From: Sphingomonas sp. Ag1
Lineage (GTDB): Bacteria > Pseudomonadota > Alphaproteobacteria > Sphingomonadales > Sphingomonadaceae
Reading direction: 5' to 3'
Assembly (NCBI RefSeq): GCF_000980895.1
Contig: NZ_LAZX01000092.1
Coordinates: forward strand, 1-64,000
Length of the DNA stretch: 64,000 bases
A program made the position numbers and the translations under genes. Within the stretch, counting starts at the first letter, position 1. Each line of letters opens with the position of its first letter. The notes under the pieces are model-generated. The model saw nothing but the letters and a program-made list of their open reading frames with translations. It ran no database searches and was not told the origin of the DNA. Below, in pieces: positions 45,820-54,057 of the stretch.

Positions 45820-46818
45820 TTACTTTTCTCGTTCTGATCGCGGCCAGCGCAGTTTCAGCAGATAGGTCGGACGGAGCGCCATCGCGTCATTGTCGGTGAC
45901 GATCCACACCATCGTCTCGCCCCGTTCCTGCGTGATCGCCAGCCCCTCCGCATTCTCACCCAGCACCGGCGGAGCGAGGGTCGCGGCCGTCTTCCCCGAC
46001 ACCACGGCATTCGGCCGAATGTGGGCGCGGCTGATCCGGACAAGCTTCGCGGTGAAGCGGAACGGATATTGGAAGCGGCGTGTGAGGACGAGCAGGTCGC
46101 CATCAGGAAGCTCGGCCGCGTCGCTGGGATCATAGCGATCGGGCGGCTGGAACAGAAAGCGTATTGGCTTCGCCCCAGGCACGGTCGGATCGCCAGTGAA
46201 CAACAGGCCGTGGCGAGTGCGACGATTGGGCTTTCGCTCCGCAAAGGTGAGGAACGCGCCGTCCCGTAGCCGGACCAGTGATTCGGCGCCAAGGTTCGGC
46301 TCCCAGCGGCGCATCGCAGCGGGCGCGCTGTGACGCTCGGCATGGCCATAGCCGGGGGCGTAGCGCCAGATCTGGTTGTGCGTCTCATAGCCGACCCAGG
46401 CGCGCCCCGTGCGGGGATCGAGCGTCAGCGATTCGCTGTCGCGATCCCGCCGGTCCCAGCCCACCCTTGGCCCTTGGCGCAGGACGTGACCCCGCGGTTC
46501 ACGCACCGTGCCACCCCGAAGGGCGAGGGTGACGAGATTGCCGCCATCGCTAAGCAGATGCGCACGCCCATCGCGTAGCGCCAGCGCGGAAAAGCCGCCG
46601 AACGCCGGATCGCTGCTCGACAAGGTCAATCCGCCCACGGGCGCCAACGCGCCGATCCGATCCGGCCAGCCACCAGCGGGCACGTACGGGCTGGCGGTGA
46701 CCGTCGGGCGATCGCGGATCGTCGGCAGCCGCTCTGAACCATCATAGCGTGGCACGACCAGCAGCACCGCAGCGACGGAGAGGAGGAAGGACGTGGAACG
46801 GCGCACCGCTGTGCCCAT
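45820..46818 (-). CDS. Esterase-like / phytase-like secreted protein
   Basis: A 332-residue exported protein with an N-terminal hydrophobic signal (STSFLLSVAAVLLVVP). The body is a predicted beta-propeller with GGFSALALRDGRAHLLSDGG, DRDSESLTLDPRTGRAWVGYE and LGENAEGLAITQERGETMVW, as in the 'esterase-like activity of phytase' family. These proteins are thought to hydrolyse phosphate or ester bonds outside the cytoplasm, but few are characterised. Divergent from the glycine-zipper gene. Confidence 0.83.
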   Translation of the reverse strand: MGTAVRRSTSFLLSVAAVLLVVPRYDGSERLPTIRDRPTVTASPYVPAGGWPDRIGALAPVGGLTLSSSDPAFGGFSALALRDGRAHLLSDGGNLVTLALRGGTVREPRGHVLRQGPRVGWDRRDRDSESLTLDPRTGRAWVGYETHNQIWRYAPGYGHAERHSAPAAMRRWEPNLGAESLVRLRDGAFLTFAERKPNRRTRHGLLFTGDPTVPGAKPIRFLFQPPDRYDPSDAAELPDGDLLVLTRRFQYPFRFTAKLVRISRAHIRPNAVVSGKTAATLAPPVLGENAEGLAITQERGETMVWIVTDNDAMALRPTYLLKLRWPRSEREK

Positions 46819-46946
46819 AGGACCAACGTACCTGAACCGTCGATAACGAGCGCATTCAGGGTCGGCTCAATGCGAATCGCGCAAAACCATGGTCATCGGG
46901 ATGGCATTGGCCTTCCCGGACGGATTTTGAAACGGGAGTCGAACCC

Positions 46947-47318
46947 ATGTTTAAGAAGCTTTCGCTCGCTGGCGCCGCTCTCGCGATGAGCACGGTTGCC
47001 CTGATCCCCGCCGAGGCCTCGGCCCAGCGCTGGGGTGGTGATCGTTACGACCGTTATGAGCGTCAGTATCGCGGCTATGACAATTATCGCGGCTATGACA
47101 ATCGTCGCAACTATCGCGGCTACGATCGCCGCTATCGCAACCAGCGCTGCAACAACGGCACGACCGGCGCCATCGTCGGCGCGATCGCCGGCGGCCTGCT
47201 GGGTCGCACGATCGACAGCCGCGGGGACCGCGCGCTGGGCACCGTCCTCGGCGGCGTTGGCGGGGCAGTGGCCGGCAACGCGATCGAGAAGTCGAACAAT
47301 CCGCGGTACTGCCGCTGA
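46947..47318 (+). CDS. Glycine-zipper 2TM envelope protein
   Basis: A 123-residue exported protein with a signal peptide (cleavage after AEASA), an Arg/Tyr-rich region holding repeats of RGYDN (residues about 45-70), and a C-terminal glycine-zipper 2TM segment (GAIVGAIAGGLLGRTID, LGTVLGGVGGAVAGNAIE). It probably sits in the outer membrane, but the role is unknown. Two cysteines (near residues 68 and 122) could form a disulfide. Confidence 0.85.
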   Translation: MFKKLSLAGAALAMSTVALIPAEASAQRWGGDRYDRYERQYRGYDNYRGYDNRRNYRGYDRRYRNQRCNNGTTGAIVGAIAGGLLGRTIDSRGDRALGTVLGGVGGAVAGNAIEKSNNPRYCR

Positions 47319-47369
47319 CGAAATGGCCGTTTCGGCCTGCGTATCCCTCGCGTAGCGTATTGAGGGCGC

Positions 47370-47408
47370 GGGTCCGCCTCTCCTTCGGGAGGGCGGGCCC
47401 GTTGTTGT
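47370..47408 (+). terminator. Intrinsic terminator after the glycine-zipper gene
   Basis: A 13-bp GC-rich stem with one bulged T and a UUCG loop is followed by GTTGTTGT. It separates this gene from the thrS leader promoter 19 bases further on. Confidence 0.75.
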
Positions 47409-47426
47409 ATGTGCGGATGGCGGCGC

Positions 47427-47455
47427 TTGTTCGCCCGCGGCCTGAACGCTATATT
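47427..47455 (+). promoter_or_regulatory. Candidate thrS leader promoter
   Basis: TTGTTC at 47427-47432 and TATATT at 47450-47455 are separated by exactly 17 bases, a strong sigma-70-like pair. The expected start point, six or seven bases past the -10, falls on or beside the A of the ATG at 47462, so the transcript would begin with the leader peptide's start codon. Confidence 0.7.
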
Positions 47456-47461
47456 CGGCTC

Positions 47462-47530
47462 ATGCTGCACGATCGTGCCACGACCACTACCACCACCCGG
47501 GGCATCCGGGGGCGGCCGGTCACGCGCTGA
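47462..47530 (+). CDS. Threonine-rich leader peptide of thrS
   Basis: A 22-codon ORF (MLHDRATTTTTTRGIRGRP, then VTR and a stop) with six consecutive Thr codons at 47480-47497 (ACG ACC ACT ACC ACC ACC). It lies 130 bases before thrS, directly after a promoter that would make it leaderless. A run of cognate codons ahead of an aminoacyl-tRNA synthetase gene is the hallmark of an attenuation peptide: ribosomes stall on it when charged tRNA(Thr) is scarce. No homologue was searched; the call rests on composition and position. Confidence 0.72.
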   Translation: MLHDRATTTTTTRGIRGRPVTR

Positions 47531-47572
47531 TGCGCTGACGGCCTGCTCACCCGGAACGGGTGGGCCGGCGTC
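47514..47572 (+). promoter_or_regulatory. Overlapping hairpins forming a probable thrS attenuator
   Basis: Hairpin A (47514-47543) pairs GGCC/GGCC and GTCA/TGAC around the leader stop codon. Hairpin B (47537-47572) has a 9-bp core stem (GCTCACCCG/CGGGTGGGC, GAA loop) plus an outer stem. They share 47537-47543 and cannot both form fully. A ribosome stalled at the Thr codons leaves A free; one that reaches the stop blocks A and lets B form. B is followed by a pyrimidine-rich stretch and not a clear T-run, so termination strength is uncertain. Confidence 0.55.
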
Positions 47573-47659
47573 CTCCACTTCGTTCCTGCCAGATACCGGA
47601 CGCTCTTTTCGTCGCGTTCGCGCTCGCCTAAGCGCATCGGCATTGCAGGAAAGCCTCTC

Positions 47660-49657
47660 ATGACCATGCTCTCGATCACGCTTCCGGACGGTTCGGTACG
47701 CGAGGTACCGCCGGGATCGACGCCCGCCGACATTGCCGCCGCCATCGGGCCCGGCCTCGCCAAGGCGGCGATCGCCGCGCGCGTTGATGGCGAACTGCGC
47801 GACATCAACCGCCCGTTCGAGGGCAGCTCGCACCTCGCGCTGGTGACGAACCGCGATGAGGCGGACGCGCTGGAACTGGCGCGGCACGATTACGCGCACG
47901 TCCTGGCCGAAGCGGTGCAGGAGCTGTTCCCCGGCACGCAGATCACGTTCGGCCCGTCGACCGACGATGGTTTCTACTACGATTTCGCCGCGCCGGCGGA
48001 CCATGGCCCGTTCACGGAAGAGGACCTGCCGCTGATCGAGGAGCGGATGCGCAAGATCATCGCCGCGGACAAGCCGCTGCGCCGCGAGGTGTGGACGCGC
48101 GAGCAGCTGATCGAACGCTGGAAGCAGCAAGGCGAGACGTTCAAGGCCGAATGGGCCGCCGAGCTTCCCGAGGACGAGGAGCTGACGGTCTATTGGTCGG
48201 GCGGCGACTGGCTGGACATGTGCCGCGGGCCGCACCTTGCCTCCACCGGCAAGCTCGATCCGCAGGCGTTCAAGCTGACGCGCGTGTCGGGCGCTTACTG
48301 GCGCGGCGACCAGAAGAACGCGATGCTGAGCCGAATCTATGGCACCGGCTGGCTGAACAAGAAGCAGCTCGATGCGCATCTCCACATGCTGGAGGAAGCG
48401 GCGAAGCGCGACCATCGCAAGATCGGGCAGGAGATGGACCTGTTCCACCTCCAGCAGGAGGCGCATGGCAGCGTCTTCTGGCACCCCAAGGGTTATATGA
48501 TCTGGCGGCAGCTGGAGGCGTATATGCGCCGCCGGCTGGACATGGGCGGCTATGAGGAAGTGAAGACGCCGCAGGTGATGGACGCGCGCCAGTGGGAGCG
48601 TTCGGGGCACTGGGGCAAGTATCGCGAGAACATGTTCGTCATCCCCGATGAGGTGCCGAACATCGAGGACGAAGGCGCCCTGGTGTCTGAGGACGCCGAC
48701 TGGATGGCGCTGAAGCCGATGAACTGCCCGGCGCACGTCCTGATCTTCCGCCAGGGGATCAAGTCGTACCGCGACCTGCCGATCCGCATGGCGGAGTTCG
48801 GCTGCTGCCATCGCAACGAGCCGCATGGCGCGCTGCACGGCATCATGCGCGTGCGCCAGTTCACGCAGGACGACGCGCATATCTTCGTGCGCGAGGACCA
48901 ATTGGTCGAGGAGGTGGCGAAGTTCATCGACCTGCTCGACGCGGTCTACAAGGACCTCGGGTTCGAGAAATATGCCATCAAGCTCGCGCTGCGCCCCGAG
49001 AAGCGGTTCGGCAGCGAGGAGATGTGGGACTGGTCCGAACAGTCGCTGCGTGACGCCGTCGCGGCGACGGGACGCAACACGCCGGAATATGGCTGGGAGG
49101 AGCTGGAGGGCGAAGGCGCCTTCTACGCGCCCAAGCTGGAATTCCACCTGACCGATGCGATCGGGCGGACGTGGCAGGTCGGCACGATCCAGACCGACAC
49201 CGTACTGCCCAAGCGGCTTGACGCGAGCTATATCGGCGAGGATGGCGAGCGGCACCGGCCGATCATGCTTCACCGCGCGATCCTGGGCTCGTTCGAGCGT
49301 TTCATCGGCATCCTGATCGAGCATCATGCGGGCCGTTTCCCGCTGTGGCTGTCCCCGGTGCAGGCGGTGGTCGCGACGATCGTGTCCGAAGCCGACGATT
49401 ATGCGCATGTCGTTCGCGACAGGCTGGCCGCCGCCGGGCTGCGCGTCGAGACGGATCTTCGCAACGAGAAGATCAACTACAAGGTGCGCGAGCACAGCCT
49501 GGCGAAGGTGCCGGCACTGCTGGTGGTCGGCAAGCGCGAGGCGGAGGAAGGCACCGTTGCCGTCCGCCGGCTGGGCAGCCAAGGACAGGAAATCGTCTCG
49601 CTGGACGAGATCGTCGCGCGGCTGGTGAAGGAAGCGACGCCGCCCGATCTGGTGTGA
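47660..49657 (+). CDS. thrS: Threonyl-tRNA synthetase
   Basis: A 665-residue class II synthetase with an N-terminal TGS domain ([19 protein letters not shown]), an editing domain with the [12 protein letters not shown] histidine and CRGPHL cysteine, the catalytic core ([38 protein letters not shown]) and an anticodon-binding domain (ESAA-type [15 protein letters not shown]). It charges tRNA(Thr). AGGAAA precedes the ATG at 47660 by eight bases. The 340-bp region before it holds a terminator, a promoter, a leader peptide and overlapping hairpins. Confidence 0.97.
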   Translation: MTMLSITLPDGSVREVPPGSTPADIAAAIGPGLAKAAIAARVDGELRDINRPFEGSSHLALVTNRDEADALELARHDYAHVLAEAVQELFPGTQITFGPSTDDGFYYDFAAPADHGPFTEEDLPLIEERMRKIIAADKPLRREVWTREQLIERWKQQGETFKAEWAAELPEDEELTVYWSGGDWLDMCRGPHLASTGKLDPQAFKLTRVSGAYWRGDQKNAMLSRIYGTGWLNKKQLDAHLHMLEEAAKRDHRKIGQEMDLFHLQQEAHGSVFWHPKGYMIWRQLEAYMRRRLDMGGYEEVKTPQVMDARQWERSGHWGKYRENMFVIPDEVPNIEDEGALVSEDADWMALKPMNCPAHVLIFRQGIKSYRDLPIRMAEFGCCHRNEPHGALHGIMRVRQFTQDDAHIFVREDQLVEEVAKFIDLLDAVYKDLGFEKYAIKLALRPEKRFGSEEMWDWSEQSLRDAVAATGRNTPEYGWEELEGEGAFYAPKLEFHLTDAIGRTWQVGTIQTDTVLPKRLDASYIGEDGERHRPIMLHRAILGSFERFIGILIEHHAGRFPLWLSPVQAVVATIVSEADDYAHVVRDRLAAAGLRVETDLRNEKINYKVREHSLAKVPALLVVGKREAEEGTVAVRRLGSQGQEIVSLDEIVARLVKEATPPDLV

Positions 49658-49681
49658 TCTAGTGCTGGCCCGCCCGCGCAA

Positions 49682-50620
49682 TCAGCGGGGGCGGGTCCAC
49701 AGAATGCGGTCGCGCGGCGTATCGGCGACCGGCCGGCGCACCGCCACCGCTGCCTTCGCCACCCACGCCAGCTTCGCGCCCTTCGACGTGGTGACACGGT
49801 GATCCCAGGCGTGCGCGCCGCGCTTCGCCACTTCGCGCGCGATATCGCCATAGATGCCGGCCGCCGCCAGCACTGCCCAGCGCGCGCGTGGCGGCAGCTT
49901 CGCCGCGCCGACACGGGCGCTGGCCTCATGCAGCGCAGCGCGATCCGCCAAGCGGCGCGCGAGCACCACCAGGCGATCACGGAACGGCGGCTTCATGTGC
50001 TGGCCGGGCGGAATGTCCATCTCCGCCAGCCATTCGTCGGGCAAATAGCAGCGGCCGATCCGGTCATCCTCCTCGATATCGCGCGCGATATTGGCGAGCT
50101 GGAACGCCAGTCCCAGATCGCACGCGCGGTCCAGGGTATCGTCATCCGCCGGATCGACCCCCATGATCACCGCCATCATGCAGCCGACGGTGCCGGCGAC
50201 ATGGTAGCAATAACGGTACAGATCGTCCTCGCTGCGCGGCCGCCAATCTTCCGCATCGAGCCGGAATCCGGTGACCAGATCATGCGCGAAGCGCGCAGGG
50301 AGCCGCGTCTCCGCCGCAACGACGCGCAGTGCATCGAACGGCATGTCGCCGACGCTGCGACCGGCAAGCGCCGCCGTGGTCTTTTCCGCGATGATCGCGA
50401 CGCGCGCCTCGGCATCGTCGACGGTGGTGGCGTTGTGGCCGTGATCCTGCCCGTCGACGATATCGTCGCAGGCGCGGCACCAGGCGTAGAGCAGCCACGC
50501 GCGTTCCCGCGTTTCGGGATCGAAGAGGTGGCTGGCCAGCGCAAAGCTCTTCGACCCCCGCGCGATCGATTCGCGCGCCGCCGCCACCAGCGCGGCGCGA
50601 TCGGAAGCCGGAGCGGCCAT
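49682..50620 (-). CDS. crtB: Phytoene synthase
   Basis: A 312-residue head-to-head prenyl synthase. The first Asp-rich motif is WCRACDDIVDGQDH and the second is in ANIARDIEEDDRIGRCYLP. It joins two GGPP molecules into phytoene, the first C40 carotenoid. It is the last gene of the crtY-crtI-LOG-crtB operon and converges with thrS (24-base gap, with complementary GC-rich sequence that could end both transcripts). Confidence 0.93.
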   Translation of the reverse strand: MAAPASDRAALVAAARESIARGSKSFALASHLFDPETRERAWLLYAWCRACDDIVDGQDHGHNATTVDDAEARVAIIAEKTTAALAGRSVGDMPFDALRVVAAETRLPARFAHDLVTGFRLDAEDWRPRSEDDLYRYCYHVAGTVGCMMAVIMGVDPADDDTLDRACDLGLAFQLANIARDIEEDDRIGRCYLPDEWLAEMDIPPGQHMKPPFRDRLVVLARRLADRAALHEASARVGAAKLPPRARWAVLAAAGIYGDIAREVAKRGAHAWDHRVTTSKGAKLAWVAKAAVAVRRPVADTPRDRILWTRPR

Positions 50621-50654
50621 GCTCAGATCACCTGCGCGAAGGGCATCGCACCGC

Positions 50655-51239
50655 TCAAAGATCGTCCGCGGTCATACGCACGATCGGCTGGCTCGGCTGA
50701 TGCGCGGCCATGCGGTCGAGCAACACGTCCAGCGTATCGGCGATGATCAGCAGATCCTCATGCTGTGGGCGGAGGAAGCCGACCTCGCTCATCTTGTGCC
50801 AGAAGGCGATAAGGTGGTCGTAATAGCCGGCGGCGTTGAGCAGGCCGACCGGATCCTCATGGTAGCCGATCTGCGCCCAGCTGAGCGCTTCCCACAGTTC
50901 GTCCATCGTGCCGGTACCGCCGGGCAGCGTCACGAACCCGTCCGCCAGATCGGTGAACGCGCGCTTGCGATCGTGCATCCCCTCGACCACGTGAAGCTCG
51001 GTCAGGCCGCGATGCGCGACCTCTGCCGTCACCAATGCCTGCGGGATGATGCCGATCACCTCGCCGCCGGCGGCCAGCGCGCCATCGGCCACCGCGCCCA
51101 TCAGCCCCAGACGGCCGCCGCCATAGACGACGCCGATGCCCCGTTCGGCCAGGGTGCGGCCGACATCCCACGCCAGTTCCATATATTGCGGATCGCGCGG
51201 GGTCGCCGATCCACAGTAAACCGCCAGACGCTTCATCAC
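50655..51239 (-). CDS. LOG-family nucleoside 5'-monophosphate phosphoribohydrolase
   Basis: A 194-residue Rossmann protein with the LOG signatures VYGGGRLGLMGAVADG and LPGGTGTMDELWEALSW. LOG enzymes release the base from nucleotides such as AMP or cytokinin monophosphates; the bacterial role is often uncertain. It lies between crtI (37-base gap) and crtB (34-base gap) on the same strand, so it is probably co-transcribed with carotenoid genes, though no metabolic tie is evident. Confidence 0.9.
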   Translation of the reverse strand: MMKRLAVYCGSATPRDPQYMELAWDVGRTLAERGIGVVYGGGRLGLMGAVADGALAAGGEVIGIIPQALVTAEVAHRGLTELHVVEGMHDRKRAFTDLADGFVTLPGGTGTMDELWEALSWAQIGYHEDPVGLLNAAGYYDHLIAFWHKMSEVGFLRPQHEDLLIIADTLDVLLDRMAAHQPSQPIVRMTADDL

Positions 51240-51276
51240 TTACCCTTCCCTACTACGGAAGGGATCACACCGACTG

Positions 51277-52755
51277 TCACCTTCTTACTCCCTCAAGCAT
51301 CAGTGCCGCCGTCGCCTTTGCACTGCCGACCACGCCGGGGATGCCGGCGCCCGGGTGCGTGCCGGCACCGACGAAATACAAGTTCGAAATCGTATCGTCG
51401 CGATTATGGACGCGGAAATAGGCGCTTTGCGTCAGCACCGGCTCCAGGCTGAAGGCGCTGCCGAGATGCGCATTGAGATCGCGCGAGAAATCGGCCGGCG
51501 TGTAGCTGAACTTGGTGATGATCCGATCGTGGATGTCTGGGATCAGGCGGCGGCCGACCTCATCCAGGATCCGCTTCTCCAGGATCGGCGCGACACGGTC
51601 CCAATCCTCCGGGAACTTGCCCTGATGCGGCACGGGGGCAAGCGCGTAGAAGGTCGAGCAGCCCTCCGGCGCCAAGCTGGGATCGGTGACGGTCGGATGG
51701 TGCAGGTAGAGCGAGAAATCCTCGCTCAGCACGCCATGATCGTAGATGTCCGCCAGCAGCCCCTTATAGCGCGGGCCGAACAGGATCATGTGGTGCGGGA
51801 TGCCCGGCCACGTGCCCTTGATCCCGAAATGGACGACGAACAGTGAGGGCGAGTATTTCTTACGCTCCAGCCGCGCTGCCGTGCGCGCCGCGGATCGCGA
51901 GGTGCCCAGGAGATCGCGATAGGTGTGGACAATGTCGCCGTTGGAGGCGACCATGTCGGCCTCCTGCCGCCAGCCGCTCTGCGTGCGTACCGCCGTGACG
52001 CGGTCGCCCAGCGTCTCGATCTCCGCCACCGGATCGTTCAGCCGGATGGTGCCGCCGAGCCGCTCGAACAGGGTCACCATGCCGGCGACCAGCCGGTTGG
52101 TGCCGCCCTGCGCGAACCACACGCCGCCATCGCGCTCCAGCTTGTGGATCAGCGCATAGATCGCGCTGGTCGTCATCGGATTGCCGCCGACGAGGAGCGT
52201 GTGGAAGGACAATGCCTCGCGCAGCTTCTCGTTCTTCACGAACGAGGACACCATCGAATAGACCGAACGCCACGCCTGGTATTTCGCCAGCGCCGGCGCC
52301 GCCTTGATCATCGAGGCGAAGTCGAGAAACGCGACATGGCCGAGCTTCTCATACCCCTCGCGATAGACGCCGGCGGAATATTCGAGGAAGCGGGCGTATC
52401 CAGCGACGTCATCGGGATCGAGCCGCGCGATCTCCCCACGCAGCAAGGTGTCGTCGTTGGTGTAATCGAAATTGGTGCCGTCGGGCCAGTTGAGCCGGTA
52501 GAAGGGCTTCACCGGCTCCAGCGTCACATCGCGCGCCATGTCCTGGCCGGTGAGCGCCCACAGTTCCGACAGGCACGCGGGGTCAGTGATGACCGTCGGG
52601 CCAGCGTCAAAGGTGAAGCCGTCGCGCTGCCAGACGTAGGCGCGGCCACCGGGCTTGTCGCGCGCCTCGACGATGGTTGTCTCGACGCCCGCCGACTGGA
52701 GACGAATGGCAAGCGCCAGCCCGCCGAAGCCGGCACCAATGACGATCGCGCGCAT
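51277..52755 (-). CDS. crtI: Phytoene desaturase
   Basis: A 492-residue flavoprotein with the N-terminal FAD motif IVIGAGFGGLALAIRLQSAG (19 or so residues) and the C-terminal signature FVGAGTHPGAGIPGVVGSA. It desaturates phytoene in four steps to lycopene. The ATG at 52755 shares a base with the crtY stop (TGATG), so the two are coupled. The conserved pattern TSAIYALIHKLERDGGVWF matches bacterial CrtI. Start at TTG 52758 is less likely. Confidence 0.95.
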   Translation of the reverse strand: MRAIVIGAGFGGLALAIRLQSAGVETTIVEARDKPGGRAYVWQRDGFTFDAGPTVITDPACLSELWALTGQDMARDVTLEPVKPFYRLNWPDGTNFDYTNDDTLLRGEIARLDPDDVAGYARFLEYSAGVYREGYEKLGHVAFLDFASMIKAAPALAKYQAWRSVYSMVSSFVKNEKLREALSFHTLLVGGNPMTTSAIYALIHKLERDGGVWFAQGGTNRLVAGMVTLFERLGGTIRLNDPVAEIETLGDRVTAVRTQSGWRQEADMVASNGDIVHTYRDLLGTSRSAARTAARLERKKYSPSLFVVHFGIKGTWPGIPHHMILFGPRYKGLLADIYDHGVLSEDFSLYLHHPTVTDPSLAPEGCSTFYALAPVPHQGKFPEDWDRVAPILEKRILDEVGRRLIPDIHDRIITKFSYTPADFSRDLNAHLGSAFSLEPVLTQSAYFRVHNRDDTISNLYFVGAGTHPGAGIPGVVGSAKATAALMLEGVRR

Positions 52756-53915
52756 CAATTCGCCTTTCGGATGACGCGCAGCGCGCGGAAAAGAGGTACG
52801 GGGGGCTTGCCCGACAATACGCGTAGCTTGTCCTTGCCGGTCGAGCGCGCGGCGTAGAAGCGCGCGATCAGATTCGGGTGCAGCCGGTAGAATCGCTCCA
52901 GCACCTTGTACCGAGCGTCCGGCTCCGCCGCGCGGAACAGCATGGCGTCGAGCATGCGGTAGAAGCGCCGCTCGTTCCAGCGCGCCTGGGCATAATCATG
53001 GGTCAAGTCGTGCAGCCCTTCGCCACTTAGATCCGTTGCCTCTGCGATGCGGATGGCGAGCCGCACCGCATCCGGCAGGGAGTAACCCGTGGTGGGATGA
53101 AAAAGTCCCGCGCGCGCGCCTGCCTTCGCCACTTTCGCGCCGCCCCAGCGCCAATAGGCCTCGAAATCGCCGCCGATGACGACCGGCAGCGCGCCCTTTT
53201 CCTCGCGCCCGGCGGGAGTCGCCGCCCAGCCCTTTGCCTCGGCATAGACATCGATCCGACGATTGAGCGCGCCGACGTTCAGCGTCGCGCTGTCGCTGTA
53301 ATAGGTGTCCTCGACGAACAATTGAGTGGGTGAAAAGGGCAGCAGATAGACGAAGCGATAGCCGTCATATTGGGCGATGGTCGCGTCCATCACCATCGGA
53401 TGCGCGACGCCATGCCCGGCGGGGGTGTCGAGTAACCGCCCGACGAACTTCTGCCAGCCGACCTCCAGCATCGACAGGTCACCCGGGCCGCGCGCGTCGA
53501 TCACGCCCTTTGCCTCGATCCGCTCCCCATCGGCGAGGACAACGGCGGTCGGGCTGCAGGCCAGCACCTTGCAGCCGGTCATGATCGACCCGGTGGGAAG
53601 CGCCTTGCGCACGACCTGGTCGAGCCGTTCGGACTCGATCGAATAATAAGGCTGGTTGATGGTGCGGCGATGCGCCGGGAAAGCGACGTCATAGCTCGGC
53701 CAAGCATGACAGACGAGCGGCGTCAGCAGCCAGCGATCCTCGCGCGAAACGTCGGCGTCGAAGAAGGACCAGAGGTGATTGCCCCCCAGCACGTCACCCG
53801 CCTCGACAATGCGGATCGAAAGATCCGGGCGCCGCGCCGCCAGTGCCAGCGCGATGAGCCCGCCCGCCAGCCCGCCGCCGACAATGGCGAGATCGCATTC
53901 ATGGGTAACCGGCAT
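52755..53915 (-). CDS. crtY: Lycopene beta-cyclase
   Basis: A 386-residue protein starting MPVTHECDLAIVGGGLAGGL with an FAD-binding motif and the CrtY segments EAGDVLGGNHLWSFFDADV and FVYLLPFSPTQLFVEDTYYSD (split). It closes both ends of lycopene into beta-carotene rings. It is the first gene of the carotenoid operon. The Met at 53915 fits the family; a longer frame upstream lacks homology. Divergent from the hydroxylase-like gene. Confidence 0.93.
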   Translation of the reverse strand: MPVTHECDLAIVGGGLAGGLIALALAARRPDLSIRIVEAGDVLGGNHLWSFFDADVSREDRWLLTPLVCHAWPSYDVAFPAHRRTINQPYYSIESERLDQVVRKALPTGSIMTGCKVLACSPTAVVLADGERIEAKGVIDARGPGDLSMLEVGWQKFVGRLLDTPAGHGVAHPMVMDATIAQYDGYRFVYLLPFSPTQLFVEDTYYSDSATLNVGALNRRIDVYAEAKGWAATPAGREEKGALPVVIGGDFEAYWRWGGAKVAKAGARAGLFHPTTGYSLPDAVRLAIRIAEATDLSGEGLHDLTHDYAQARWNERRFYRMLDAMLFRAAEPDARYKVLERFYRLHPNLIARFYAARSTGKDKLRVLSGKPPVPLFRALRVIRKAN

Positions 53916-54057
53916 AGCGCCCGCGTAGCGGATCGCCGCCAAAACCGGAAGCGGGGATCACCCGATTGCCCTTGTGTGCAGCCAACGCCACCTGTCGCGG
54001 CGCGGGAGCGGGCATGATCGCTTTCCCCACATCACCGGAGGCCGTACAAGCGGAGCC

